Origin: Theropithecus gelada
Lineage: Eukaryota; Chordata; Mammalia; Primates; Cercopithecidae
Length of the DNA stretch: 64,000 bases
Direction of reading: 5' to 3'
Assembly (NCBI RefSeq): GCF_003255815.1
Contig: NC_037682.1
Location: forward strand, 9,030,418 to 9,094,417
The position numbers were made by a program, and so were the translations under genes. This document shows, in pieces, positions 43,928-56,849 of this stretch. Each line of letters begins with the position of its first letter. Position 1 is the first letter of the stretch. Under the pieces are notes generated by a model. The model made no database searches, was not told where the DNA came from, and worked only from the letters and a program-made list of their open reading frames with translations.

Positions 43928-46900
43928 CCTTCGTGACCCTACTGAAGAGCATTGGAGATCAGGTTCCGCTAAGATGCTAGCTTGGCCAAGTCTGTTATGT
44001 TCACCTGAAAGAGTCTTAGCAGAGAATTTTTGCATTCCCACCCAACAGCCCTCTCAGCCACTCAAATACCTATCTTCTCCAGTCTACAAGTTACATGTTC
44101 CCACCCAGCATTACAGTTCTTGATGTTATTTCTCCACTTACAGGTTTAAGTTGGTTTTAGTCACTGGACAGGTGTTATATAGAGCTACTTAGCTGTGGTT
44201 TTAATATCCTTCTGTTAACAATTTGCAGGCAAATTAATGGCCTTTTCTAATGAAGTGCAACCCACCAAAGACCTCGGCACCATTGTTACCTTGAAACCGA
44301 TTATGGATCATGCCCACAAGGATCCAAGCTACCGGCTGCATCGAGGTGAGGGGTGAAGGGTCTGTGCTAGATCAAAAGGCACAGGTGGCGATGTGGCAGA
44401 GAAGTTGCTTGTGGGGAGACCTTGCTTTTAACAGGCTTCTGGAAAAGCTAGGGAAAACTGGTTGCCCGCTTTCCCCCTTTCCCTCCCCTTCAAGCACCAC
44501 TTGAGATTTGGGCTTTATTAAGAGCTGCTATAAAAACAGCTTGCTTAAATGTTAAGAGAAGCCCAGGGGTACTTCAAGCATTCCTTTGGATGCTTCACTC
44601 CAGAAAGAGTTGAGGCAAGTCCTCATTACTAATAAAAATCAGGTGAGGCTGACACCACTTTTCTTGACCTTAGGATAATAGCGCTTTGTTGTCTCTCTTG
44701 CCACAGGAAGGCTCCATGGTTGTCCTACTTTAAGCCTTCGGTGCCTTTAGTGAGGGGTACCTGAAAAATCTTAAAAAAAAGGCTTAGCGCCCACCTCACC
44801 CCTCCACCCCCACGACAACACAGCTTGCTCACATGCCAATTACTCCAGCATAAAGCTGAATTCTATTCAATACTATTGTCCCAAAACTGATCTGACTTTG
44901 TATGTAAATACAGAAAAAGCTTGTTCACCTGTTGTCCTCATTTTGTCCACTGGTGAATTCACAACTGGAAGCTCCTTCTATAGTCTGAAGAATACCATCT
45001 GAAAGAACTAGTGGTTCCCAATCCCCACATTTAAAATGGAATGTTTGGTTTATTTAAAGTAAATAGACTATTTTTTCTTACTGGGTCTGGCTTCTCTGGC
45101 CCTTCGCATAGGTTATGTTTGCTGTTCTGAGTGTTCCTGCATGTAAGAATTAAGACCAAGGGAGGGGAGAGAGAAACCCACACAAAAACAATGCACTAAA
45201 GATCACTGAACTGTTAAACATTTCCACTTGCCAGTTAAATTTCTTGAAGACTGTTGCTTGTTTGGAATTTGTTTCTTGTCACTGATTTTAAGGTTGCATC
45301 TGGAAAAGACTAAAGGCTTCAGTCCCCACCCCCCACCACCAGAAATGAACAAAAAGCATTTTACCTAAAAATGCACGGCAAAATGTACTTAGCTTCAATC
45401 ACAAACACGACTGCTTAAAACTGCAGAAATTTCCTCAACACTCAGCCTTTATCACTCAGCTGGATTTTTTCCTTCAACAATCACTACTCCAAGCATTGGG
45501 GAACACAACTTTTAATCATACTCCAGTCGTTTCACAATGCATTCTAATAGCAGCGGGATCAGAACAGTACTGCATTATTACTTGCCAACAGAACAGACAG
45601 ACCTGAAGTCAAGACAACTGCATTCTCTGTGAAGTCTGTAAAAAAAAAAGCTAAAACAAGTAAGCCCCACCCGCTCCTCCCATCCCTCCAAATTCCAGGA
45701 AAAAAATTTTGAGTATGCTGATAAACTCACTGCAAGGTCTCATACACTCACTAGGAGAACAGAAGGAAGAGCCAAGCACTCATATGCAATTCAAAATCCT
45801 GAACAGCTTCATGAAGGATGAAATGCCTCTGCAAAGGAAAATTCTTTAAAAACCCACAGGTCCCCCCACAATGCCTACATAAGGTCAATAGTGTAAAACA
45901 TTGCCTACCACTCTAAGATCGTAAGCATTTAAAGTTAACATGCAAACTTTGGAAATGTGAAAAAGTACTTTATTAACTCTAGTCACTGTCAATTTATAGA
46001 CCCTTGACTTTCTGGAAATAAAATGTGTAATTACCTTTTACTCTGATCATTATCTCCCACCTGTCTAAGAGGTTATTTATTCCTTATTTAGAGGGCCTCT
46101 ATTGCCATGTGCCTGGAATTATTATATGCTCATCACTTTATGAAGAATAAAATTTGTCTTTCCTGCCTTAAGAAAGTTATATTCGTTCTTCCGCTCAAAT
46201 CCTGATCTTGTCCATTAAAGAGTGTTCGCAGACAAAGTTTCTGAAAGATTAGAGAAGAATCCCCCCCAAGATTGCCCCAACACTAAACTACAAACAGTAT
46301 TTTATTTAAATAAGGAGACAGCTTTCTAAAAGTATACATTCTCTAACAATAATAGTTTATTATTTTGAATGATTTAATGGTTTTCTACACAATTTACATC
46401 ACAACACAACATGTAAATTTTAGCAAGAATAACATCTGATTCCAACAGCACATCATGCTATTCCTTTCATAGTCTTCAGAGATTCAATGCTAAACAAATT
46501 TCTGTAATTTTGCATAAGGCACTAATCACGTTAGAGGCTTTTAAGAAATTAAAGATGCAAATGCCTCTGAGTGAAGTGTACTATCCCATCACGGAAGCCC
46601 ACAGGAACAAGTCCTATATAATTTTAAAGAGGCTCGATGGGAACATTTCTCAATCCTGAAATCCCCTAGGGAAGGGGTCAGGAAAAAGTGCCATGGTTGA
46701 TATTTAAGAACTCCACAGCTCTTAAAAATAAGCACTTATCCCTAACATGCAATACTGCAGATGCAAGTTAAACTTATCTGTTAACAGCTGCCTGCTGTTT
46801 TCTGCTCCCAGATGAAATGAAGCAACTCTTCTGATAACGAAGAGATACCTGTCTGAGGCAAACGAAAGATTGGCACACAGCACAGCCTCCTCAATCCACT

Positions 46901-49323
46901 TGATCCCAACTCATCTCTCATTTATTTCGGCTTCTTTCATTCCAGGATTAATGTAGTGTAAGATTTTCATTTCATTTCGCTTTTATTCTGCTTTTGTAAA
47001 AGCAGTATTTTGAGATGGACATTGGCTCTTCATTGTATTTCTCATCAATTCATTATTTTTGTGGTTATAGCTTGACAAGCACTTAGCTTTAAAATGGTAG
47101 ATTTCCGTAACTTTAAATTGGTAGCTTTCATTTGCTTAAATTTTTTTTTTGGCATACGCAGATAATGTTCTCATCAGTAGTAAGAATCTGAGGGTTATGC
47201 TTATTCCCCAGTGGAGGTATGACATATAATCTTTTCTGCCTTTACTTATCATTCACCAAGGAGCTGTTCTCTCTGCATCTAGGCCATCATACTGCCAGGC
47301 TGGTTATGACTCAGAAGATGTTATCTGAAAAAAGTCTACAGAAAAAAAAAGTTTCCCCTCCCTCATCAACAAAAGCCCACCCTCTAAAGAGACATTCAAG
47401 CTGAACTATCACAATTCTTAATTACGATTTACAAACAGATAAATTTAAAATCACAATTTACAGAATTTTTGAAGCATACCTTAACATCTTGTTTTGCAGC
47501 TGAACAAAGGAAAAATATTTCTCCTACGCTAAAAAAAACTTGCTTACACACAACTGAAAATAGAATCTTACTTGATAATACAAAAGCTACCATCAGAAGA
47601 AATCCCTTCAGGATCATTAAGCCACTTCCTTTGCTCTGAAGTTTCTATAGTAGTTTTAAGTTATTATTAAACCACCTGAAAAAAATTCCAAAAGAGAACC
47701 ACACACTACCATATCCAAACAACTTTAGCATTTCCCATAATTGTAGCTAATGTCAGCCCAGTGCTTCAGACCAACCCCCATTCCAATACTTTCCTTCCCC
47801 AAGGCTCTATACTTTGAGGGAAAACAGATACAGTATCAAATTATGATACTTTCCTTGCCCAAATTAATGCACTGGTACACCCAGTGGCTCCTATTTAACT
47901 TCCCCCAGCTTCCCAATTCAAAAATTGGGGGAAACAAACTAAAGGATTGGGAGTTACTTGCCAACTTGGAAGTTGAGATTTCTTTACCTTTTCCATTCTA
48001 AGACTTTAAGTTCTCTGGCATGAGTTTATCTGCAATCATAAACTAAACAATTACCTAAACCCACCCCCCCAATCCCAACCATAACAGGCCACTGCCAACT
48101 AATTGCCAGTATTTGCCCCTCCCCTTTAATAAAACTTTTAAGAAGTCACATTATTTGAAAACTTAACTTCAACATTTGGCCTACTCAAGCTCTTCTGAAG
48201 TTCTCCTGAGATGACTGAATATGAACCAAAGCTGCACTGTGCTGTATTTTTCAGCTTCAACTGGGAATACTCTTCCAAGGATAAAAGCAGCTCCAGTCCC
48301 TGAAGGTGTTCGTGCCAACAGTACAGCGGTACACTCCTTCTCTAACCCAGTTTGTCAATAGTACTATAGCATCTGCGGAAAATCTTAGAAAAAAACATTT
48401 TCTCCCCCACCCTCTCTCTTCCCTGTTAAGACCATCCCAAAATACTTCAAGTAAAAAGTAACAAGTTTAAGGGGTTAAGCACTTTTAAAGTCTTATTAAG
48501 GAGGGAGGGGGGAAAAAAGAGTAACTACCAGCCATTTCTCCAATAGACATCTCCTCCACAGACCTTAACGTGAGAACTGCTCTAGTTTCTATAAACGGTA
48601 AACCTGTGTGGTGTTCTGATTATCCTGATATTGGATTTTCTTGTTTTCTGTAACACCTTGAGTCATTTGCCTTTAGGATTCTAGTCAGACCTATGGGGAA
48701 AAGAACTCAAAACATATTTTGCCCCCACCCCACAAAAAAAATACTTAAAATTCCCCCCCTCAGTTACACACCAAACTCCACATTTAGAAAACTAATTCAG
48801 GATGAGGAAGTAAAAACAGGTCATCTATTCACAAAACTGAAATACTTCATTACCCCAACTAAACATACAAACTGCTTACAGATTTGCTGAGATTTTGTCT
48901 CAATTTTGGCTCTATCAAATTCATTTGGTTTTCAAATTGGTATATAAAAAAAAAACAAACAAACACAAACTTGCCATCTACTATTCCTCCAGGACTTGGC
49001 AGTCTGCCCTCAAAAGCTTCAGACAAGAGTCATTGAGTATAAGCCTGAAAAAGAGAAACCTACGACACCCGGAAATCGGCCTACATCCCCATATAAATCC
49101 CTTTACAACTCAGTACGAAACTCCCCCGGTACATTAGAAAAGTAAATAAAAGGTTACCATACTCAAGTTCCAGAAAAACAACATATTGCCGACCTCACGG
49201 ATTTTTACCAACCACTCGCTTTCCCTGTGGCCTTGGCACACTGGCATGCTGGTCTAGGATCCTCTATCTACGCACAACGCCCGCTCGCCTCCTCCGTGTG
49301 GTTGCCAAGCCAAGCCGCCTGCT

Positions 49324-49560
49324 AGCTTCATCACCAAATCGCACTCGCTCCTTCCTGGAATCCTTTTTCCTAGCTTCACCACCAAATCGTTAGCGCTCCT
49401 TCCTTCTTCCTAGCTTCCTTCACCAAATCGCACTGGCTCCTGGACTCTTTTCCTATCTTCACCACGAACTGCTGCTTGCTCCTCAGTCCTAGCTTCACCA
49501 AACACTGGTTCCTGGAATCCTGTCTGCTGCTGTCTTCCTAGATTCACTGAATCCACTTCT
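49324..49560 (-). repeat. MALAT1: Degenerate tandem module array in 5' MALAT1
   Basis: About six units of 35-47 bases. On the + strand each starts TAGCTTCA(CC) and most continue CCAAATCGCACTGGCTCCT or similar, at about 49324, 49371, 49410, 49452, 49488 and 49535. In the RNA this gives repeated AGGAGC...GATTTGGTGAAGCTA modules. Confidence 0.85.
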
Positions 49561-50937
49561 GTGTAGCACCTGGGTCAGCTGCCAATTAATGCTAGTCCTC
49601 AGGATTTAAAATATCATTTTAGCTCAAAGTCCAATGCAAAAATATTAAGTTGGTAATTACTCTTGATCTTGATTTCCGTTACGAAAGTCCTTCAAATTTT
49701 TCAAACTAAGCTATTGTATTTAAGGCCTTCCAAATTCTTCTAACTCTTCCAAAAGCCTTCTGCCTTAGTTTTTTTAAATTACTCCAGTCCTTTTAGCAGC
49801 TTTTTGATGTGATTTTTAACCGACTTCCCCCTTCTAGCTTCAAATATTCTTCTAAATTGGTTCTGGTCTACATAACGTAAAGACCCTCATCTTCTCAAGC
49901 TTTACCTTCTAACTTCTGCACCACCAGAATTTAAATTGATAGGCTTTTAAAATAAATTACCAATAATTTCCTCATTTTTTCAGTGCTATTTTATCCAATT
50001 TTTGGCTTTGTATTTTTCTATCTTCTATACTTCTCCAATACTTGTCTTAGCTTGTTTTTCGTTTTCTATCTGAAACTCTTGACAATATTTTCATTTTCTA
50101 TCTTGTTTCTATCTTCCGGTTTTCTTCTAAGTTTGTACATTTTGCCCTTAGTTGCTTTTGTTTCCTAGCTTGTCTAATTTTTTTCTTCTGCATCCTACTT
50201 TTCAGGCTTAAATTTATCTTTTGTCTTCTAAAGGTATGTTTTTATCTTCTAATTTCCCTATCTTCTCTATTCTTTTCTTCGCCTTCCTGTACTTCTGTCT
50301 TCGTTTTCCACTTCAAACTTCTAATCTTCTCCAGATTGTTTCATCCTACCACTCCCAATTAATCTTTCCTATTTTTCGTCTGCGTTTAGCAAACGCGTTA
50401 AGATTAACTGGGCTTTAAATGACGCAACTCTCCCTGCGTCATGGAGTTCAAGGTCTTTTAATCACCTTCGATTTAATCTCATTTTAAATGATCGCCTTCA
50501 AATTATTTTAATCACCTACAACTTTTTAAACAACGTTTAAGCTCTGTTTAAATCACCTTCATTTTAATCTAAAAGCACTGCCCTTCTACTGGTATTAATT
50601 CAGGGCTCTGGTGTCCCTTCTCTCAATTTTCTTTTAAATACATTTTTTACTTCTTGAAGAAGCTTCATCTCAACCTCCGTCATGTTTTAGAAACCTTTTT
50701 TCCTTTTCCTTCCTCCCGCTACACTTTTAACTCTTCATATTTTCTCTTAAAATCTTAACTTATTCAAATTACGTTAAGAACCTAATGCTAAGCAAAATCT
50801 TAGTAAGCTACTGACTACATTTCTTAAGCAGTTGTATTAATCTCTGTCTTTCAAAGAGAGAAAACTTATCTGCGGGTTCCTCAAGCTGCGCCTGCCACTT
50901 CAGCGGAAACCCCTGCGCTGGCTGCCTCAATGCCTGC

Positions 50938-52560
50938 CGCAAAGCACGGGCGAGGCCTATTTATTGACGGAGGACAGCTCGCATCACCGGAATTCGATCA
51001 CCTTCCGCCGCCTTTGTGAGGGAGGCAAAAAATAGTTCTTCGGTTAAAAATAGGTTTTAGTTTTACAAGACTTTTCTAGATTTTTTCATAACCGCTTATG
51101 GAACTTTAGTGCAAACTGCACATTCAGAAATATTTAAATTAATAGCATGTGGAAAGATTTGAGCTGAAAACTTTAGACAAAACAAACGTGGAAATCACAT
51201 TTTAAATGGGTCATCAAACACTTCACAAAATCCCCGGAACTTTTTAAATACCTCTTAAAGCGCTTTTTGTGCTCTCTTGAGGGACAGGAGGAATAGTTTA
51301 CTACCCTTTGAAGGAAGGTAAAGGTGTGATTGCTCAGGGCTTTACTTTCCATTCCACAACTGAGCCCCAGCCTTGGAGGGACGGTTGAGAAGTGGCAAAA
51401 TGGCGGACTTTCTCCCCCAACTGCCTGCAGTCCTGCGACTTGCTCCAGACAGCCACACGTTTTGCTTGCTCTTTTATTCGAGAAATCCGAGCAGCACAGG
51501 CTATCTTCTTGGGAAGTCTTAGAAACGTGAAAACCCACTTTTGGAAACCGCCTCAATCCCACACCACAGAGCTGCTCCCCGCCTGAGCCCCGGGATCCGC
51601 CGGCTGCCAGTGGCCCACTCTGATCTGCGGCCCCGAGGTGCCGCCAGCCCCCCACGGCCCGCACGGAAATTTTTCTACCGTTTTTCAGCTTCCAGGCTCT
51701 CCTGAAAGTGCTCACAAGGCAAATCGCCATGGAAAGCAAGTTCAAGTGGCCTTTTCAAGTTGCTCAACTAAGCGAACGGCTTTGTCTCCGAAGACACAGG
51801 GGCCTTGGGCAGACAGTCAGGGACACACCCTGGAGTGTTTACACTGCTCTGGGGCTGCTTTGCTCGGGGTCTTTGTTTTGCAGATTCTGTCTTATGCCTG
51901 GTTAGGTCCGAGCTTCAGACTTCCTGAACCGGAGTAGGAAAAAAAATAAACCTTTCCTCCAAACCCCAAGACCAAACTGCACGGTTTGAGTGGTTTTATC
52001 TAAATACCACCACCCGGGATGGCCAACCTAAAAGGACGACTAACGTAACAGTACAGCTCGTCGCTGCGTCCCAAGGACGCAGGGAAACGGGGACTCCGGG
52101 AGGCAGCAGAGAGGACCTGCCTACAGGCGGGCTGAGGCTTCCCGGCGCCCGGCTTCCGCGTTGCTAAAATGGCGTGGCGCCCAAGGGTGCAGGTGAGAGA
52201 CCAGTGCAGGACCTCAATGCTTTACAGAAGCCTCGGGCTGCGGCCGCGGAAGAGAAAGCGGGGGCGGGGAGCGACCCGGCTGCCTGCAGGGCTGCGGAAG
52301 GGACAAAGGCCGGGGGAGGGGCAAAGGCCGGGGGAGGGGCGGCTCGCGAGCGCCGCGCAGGGATACGCGAGGGCCGTGAGCCGCCCTCCCTTTGTGAGGC
52401 GCTGGCTCGTGGGCTGGAGCCACCGGTTCTAACCGGCTCTAGCCGGTCCTGGCCGCCTTCCCGGAGCTGTGGCGGTTGGCGCAGCGCGTGACTGCGCACG
52501 CGTGCCCCGCCCTAACGCCTGCGCCAGTCCTAGGGAATGGCATGGGGGCGGGGTGGCAGC
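50938..52560 (-). promoter_or_regulatory. MALAT1: MALAT1 upstream/promoter region with CpG island
   Basis: Sequence immediately upstream of the MALAT1 start is CpG-containing, and a strong CpG island occupies about 52080-52560. YY1-type AAAATGGCG motifs occur on the + strand at 51397-51405 and 52166-52174, and an NRF1-like GCGCACGCG lies at 52493-52501. The island could serve the longer upstream MALAT1 isoforms or a divergent transcript on the + strand. No gene is seen in it. Confidence 0.65.
52304..52342. repeat. Two-copy GC-rich tandem repeat
   Basis: Two adjacent copies of CAAAGGCCGGGGGAGGGG inside the CpG island upstream of MALAT1. Confidence 0.85.
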
Positions 52561-53737
52561 TGGGCTGGGAACTTCTTGGTCGCTACTCTGCGCTGTCACC
52601 GCACTTGGGGGCTGGTCTTCGTTTCGGGGAGCTGCTGCCCAACTTCCCTTTTCAGTCTAGGTCTTCCTTTCCCACCTCTATCCTGTCCTTTGTCATTTCT
52701 ATAGTCTCGATGTCATCCATTAATTGAAAATCAGAACACGATTCTTGTATAGCTATCAAGGGCTATGGCGTTTTTGCAAAATATCTTCGTCGTTTGTATG
52801 TCACCAGGTCTTACTAGTCTAGAATTCTCGGGGCCACTAGAAGTGGTCTCAGGCTGACCTAGCAGTAGCCTAATTTTTTAGAAAAGAAACTGAAGCAATG
52901 ACCTAAAATGGAGAGCTCTGGGGCACACGAAGCTTGGAGCTGGACGGGGTGGTGAGACCCACCCGCTCTGCTCCCTCACCCCCGGGTCTTTAGAACTTGT
53001 ATCATGGCTTGTTTTTAGGCAGTCAACTCCGAGGGGAGAGATTAATGACACTGTATAGGTTAAGATGGCAACTACACAATGATACAGCAACTCTGTGAAG
53101 TTGATTTCTAAAACCCCTTTGGCTCCCGTAAATGATGCAGGTTGTGTAAAGTGTAGGGGAGCTGCCCTGGGGGCTCCAGCAAATGAGGGTCCTGTTTTCT
53201 GGGCCAACTCCCTATCCCCATCTGCCCACATAAAGCAGGGACCGTTGAAGCAGCTCTTCTCAATTGACGCTGGTGAAACTGTTCTTGTTTTCTTTTTTTT
53301 TTTTTAACCTGTAAGAGTGGAATATTACTGAGATGCAGCCGGATCCCTTTAGGCACAGTCCTGATGCTTGCTCTGGGGTTGGAAATTTTTTAGTAGAATT
53401 TTATCGCTGGATAGAGGAAAATTGAGGCCGGTCACCTCGTTTCGCAAATGGGGATTTGGGGGCCTGGAGATTTTGTGATTTGCCTGAAATGACACACAGC
53501 TAATTAATAGAAGAAGCTGTTCTTGAATCCCAGATTTTCCACGTCCTGCTGCCTCCCTTCCTCTCCAGCTCTTCTGTAAGTCTCCCCAACTGCGGTTTTT
53601 CTATATCTGGGGGAGTACCTAGGACCTAGCACCTGCTCTGTGCTCTCTCCCTCACTCTAGAGCGAGTGAGATGAACCTTAAGAGCCCTAAAGTGTGTGTC
53701 ACTGCATTAATTTCTATTACCTTTACAGATTACAGAA
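52561..53737. other. Intergenic sequence with one MIR
   Basis: No gene recognised. A MIR fragment occupies about 53430-53545 (TTTTGTGATTTGCCTGAAAT, ACACACAGCTAATTAATAGA). Confidence 0.65.
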
Positions 53738-54042
53738 TTTTTTTTTTTTTTTTTTTTTGGGATGGCGTCTCTGTTACTGAGGCTGGAGTGCAGTGGCGCG
53801 ATCTCGGCTCACCGGCTCACGGAAACCTCTGTCTCCTTGGTTCAAGCAGTTCTCCTGCCTCAGCCTCCCGAATAGCGGGGACTACAGGGGCCCGCCACCA
53901 CGCCCGGCTAATTTTTTGTAGTTTTGTAGAGACAGGGTTTCATCGTGTTAGCCAGGATGGTCTCGATCTCCTGACCTCGCGATCCACCCGCGTCGACCTC
54001 CCAAAGTGCTGGGATTACAGGCATGAGCCACCGCGCCCAGCC
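53738..54042 (-). repeat. Alu
   Basis: Antisense Alu just left of MER2. Confidence 0.93.
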
Positions 54043-54132
54043 GCCAGAGTGTTGTACAGTCATACCTTGGTTTCCATGGGACATTGGTTCTAGAACCTCT
54101 CCTCGGATACCAAAATCTGAAGATGCTCAATT

Positions 54133-54439
54133 TCTTTTTTTTTTTTTTTTTTTTTTGAGACGGAGTCTCGCTCTGTCGCCCAGGCTGGAGTGCAGTGGCC
54201 GGATCTCAGCTCACTGCAAGCTCCGCCTGCCGGGTTCACGCCATTCTCCTGCCTCAGCCTCCCGAGTAGCTGGGACTACAGGCGTCCTCCACATCGCCCG
54301 GCTAGTTTTTTGTATTTTTTTAGTAGAGACGGAGTTTCACCGTGTTAGCCAGGATGGTCTCGATCTCCTGACCTCGTGATCCACCCGTCTCGGCCTCCCA
54401 AAGTGCTGGGATTACAGGCTTGAGCCACCGCGCCCGGCC
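54133..54439 (-). repeat. Alu in MER2
   Basis: Antisense AluY-type; AGATGCTCAATTTCTT flanks it on both sides. Confidence 0.95.
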
Positions 54440-54612
54440 AGATGCTCAATTTCTTAACCTACACATACCCTCCCATATCCTTTAAATCATCTCTAGGTTG
54501 CTTATAATACCTAATACAACGTAAATAGTTTTTATATTGTATTGATGAGGGAGTAATAACAAGAAATGAAGTCTGTACGTGTTCAATACAGACTCGAGTT
54601 TAAAAAATTTTT

Positions 54613-54621
54613 CTTTTTCTT

Positions 54622-54667
<46 letters not shown>

Positions 54668-54948
54668 AGACGGAGTCTTGCTCTGTCACCCAGGCTGGAG
54701 TGCAGTGGCCGGATCTCAGCTCACTGCAAGCTCCGCCTCCCGGGTTTACGCCATTCTCCTGCCTCAGCCTCCCGAGTAGCTGGGACTACAGGCGCCCGCC
54801 ACCTCGCCCGGCTAAGTTTTTGTATTTTTAGTAGAGACGCGGGGTTTCACTGTGTTAGCCAGGATGGTCTCGATCTCCTGACCTCGTGATCCGCCCGTTT
54901 CGGCCTCCCAAAGTGCTGGGATTACAGGCTTGAGCCACCGCACCCGGC
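54613..54948 (-). repeat. Alu in MER2 with long poly-T
   Basis: Antisense AluY-type with over 40 T's; AAATTTTTCTTTT flanks both sides. Confidence 0.95.
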
Positions 54949-54969
54949 CAAATTTTTCTTTTTTCTTTT

Positions 54970-55263
54970 CTTTTTTTTTTGAGATGGCGTTTCACTCTTA
55001 TAGCCCAGGCTGGAGTGCAATGGTATAATCTCACCTCACTGCAACCTCCACCTCCTGGGTTCGAGCAATTCTCCTGCCTCAGCCTCCCAGGTAGCTGGGA
55101 TTACAGGCATGCACCATCACGCCTGGCTAATTTTTGTATTTTTAGTAGAGACAGGGTTTCACCATGTAGGTCAGGCTGGTCTCGAACTCCCTACCTCAGG
55201 TGATCTGCCTCGCTTGGCCTCCCAAAGTGCTGGGATTACAGGCGTGACCCACCATGCCTGGCC
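54970..55263 (-). repeat. Alu in MER2
   Basis: Older antisense Alu. Confidence 0.93.
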
Positions 55264-55336
55264 TTTAAAAATACTTTTGATTCACAGTTGTTTGAATCCA
55301 CAAATGTGAAAACCCATAAAGGGGCCAAGGCTGTTG

Positions 55337-55563
55337 GATCATTCCAGACCAGCCTGTCCAACTTGGTAAAACCCCGTCTCTACTAAAAATACAAAAATCA
55401 GCCAGGTGTGGTGGCACTGCCTGTAATCCCAGCTACTCAGGAGGCCAAGGCACGAGAATCACTTGAACCCGGGAAGCAGAGGTTGTGGTGAGCCGAAAGT
55501 GCGTCACTGCACTCCAGCCTGGGCGACAGAGTGAGACAATGTCAAAAAAAAAAAAAAAAAAAA
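55337..55563 (+). repeat. Alu, 5' truncated
   Basis: Sense Alu starting within the left arm. Confidence 0.9.
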
Positions 55564-56130
55564 CCTCTAAAAAATGAAATAATAAAAAAAGGCAGCCTAA
55601 AATTGCCATGTACTTTAGTTAGAAGATTAATAATACATTTGATTATGTGGCCTTCTCACCACTCTTGGAACTAAGGATCTTTTTAATGTAACACTGAATT
55701 TTTTCAAGGCACCTTTTCTCTGGACTATATCCGTGCTCCTTTTAACTTCAAAATGTCTGATGGCAGCTGCTCCCTCTACTAGTCCTTTAATATCATGTTT
55801 GTTCCCTTTCACTTTGTCTCAAACCTAGGCTTCATTTGGGCCTAAGGACACAAATATAAAAGGGCAAATTTGTTTAAGCCAGTCATCTCATGCTCCCCTG
55901 AAAAAAGCCCAGGCTAAAATTAGGAGGCCCTTGGTTCTGGTTTCTGGCAGTTACTCCACTGACAAACAGCCCTGTGACCTCAGGCACCAACCCAAATAAC
56001 TTCCCAGTAGCAACTGAGATATGTAAAATGAGAGGATTCGATGCAAGAAGCCATGATGCTGATTCTTTAAAATACAGTAAACAAAGGGGTGGGGAGAGGA
56101 CATGAAAGATTTTAGGCTGGGACTGGGCGG

Positions 56131-56429
56131 GTGTGGGCGCGGTGGCTCATGCCTGTAATCCCAACACTTTGGGAGGCTGAGGTAGGCAGATCACCAGGTC
56201 AAGAGATCAACACCACCCTGGCCAACATGGCGAAACCCGATCTCTACTAAAAATACAAAAATTAGCCGGCCGTGGTAGAGGGAACCTGTAGTCCCAGCTA
56301 CTCGGGAGACTGAGGCAAGAGAATCGCTTGAACCCTGGAGGCAGAGGTTGCAGTGAGCTGAGATGGTGCCACTGCACTCCAGCCTGGCAACAGAGCGAGA
56401 CTGTCTCAAAAAACAAAAAATAAAAAAAG
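56131..56429 (+). repeat. Alu
   Basis: Sense Alu flanked by GAAAGATTTTAGG-type duplication. Confidence 0.93.
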
Positions 56430-56849
56430 GAAAGATTTTAGGCCTCCTGGCTGTACCTCTGAGAAGATGGGATGCTGGAAAGGACTAAAAGGGCAAAAAT
56501 TTAGCATCCAGCCTCCAAGCATACAGTCAGCAAGGCTCTACCTTAATCCTCCTGACTCATGCCAGGCCAGAAACCTCCAGAGAATGCCAGAATCCACTCC
56601 ACCCCTTCCCTGATTGGCAAGTCCAGTCAGGCTTAGTCAAGAGACAAGCTTCTGAGAGGCCCTTCATCTACAGCCCTGGAGCCCAGAGGCTGGGGTGGCT
56701 GAGTCTTCATGGCACCTGGATTCCTCCCAGGCCTCCTTTGATTTTTATCTAATCCTATAATTTTTTATTTAATTCTACATTTCCAGAGCTCTCTAGAAAT
56801 GCATGTCAGAAATGAAGGGCAAAGACAATCCCAAGAAAACAACTTGGTT

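Larger units (their letters stand above)
43496..50937 (-). ncRNA. MALAT1: MALAT1 long noncoding RNA
   Basis: Abundant nuclear-speckle lncRNA that affects splicing and transcription. On the - strand the RNA would start at about 50937 (GCAGGCATTGAGGCAGCC, nearly identical to the recalled human 5' end) and run unspliced for about 7.4 kb. The tRNA-like cleavage site at 43839/43840 defines the mature 3' end, and a distal AATAAA lies at 43513-43518. No reading frame over 90 codons exists and no coding pattern is seen. Internal features are a purine-rich GAAGA/GATAGAA region (about 49830-50340) and a tandem module array (49324-49560). Longer human isoforms begin further upstream, possibly in the CpG-rich segment to 52.5 kb. 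An antisense partner (TALAM1) is known in human; nothing here proves it. Confidence 0.97.
54057..55333 (+). mobile_element. MER2 (TcMar-Tigger) DNA transposon split by three Alus
   Basis: Begins CAGTCATACCTTGGTTTCCA with a 5' TA, continues after the first Alu with CCTTTAAATCATCTCTAGGT and AGACTCGAGTTT, and ends with GATTCACAGTTGTTTGAATC to about 55333. This is MER2 wording. Antisense Alus at 54133-54439, 54613-54948 and 54970-55263 interrupt it. Confidence 0.82.

Noticed and set aside
49983..50418. Short hydrophobic frames on the + strand opposite MALAT1
   Set aside because: Produced by the pyrimidine-rich complement of MALAT1, which codes F, L and S by composition. No conservation or context supports a protein.
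51173..51745. 190-codon - strand frame upstream of MALAT1
   Set aside because: Lies in the promoter region; no recognisable domain, signal or splice context. I treat it as chance, though it is the longest non-repeat frame outside the two genes.
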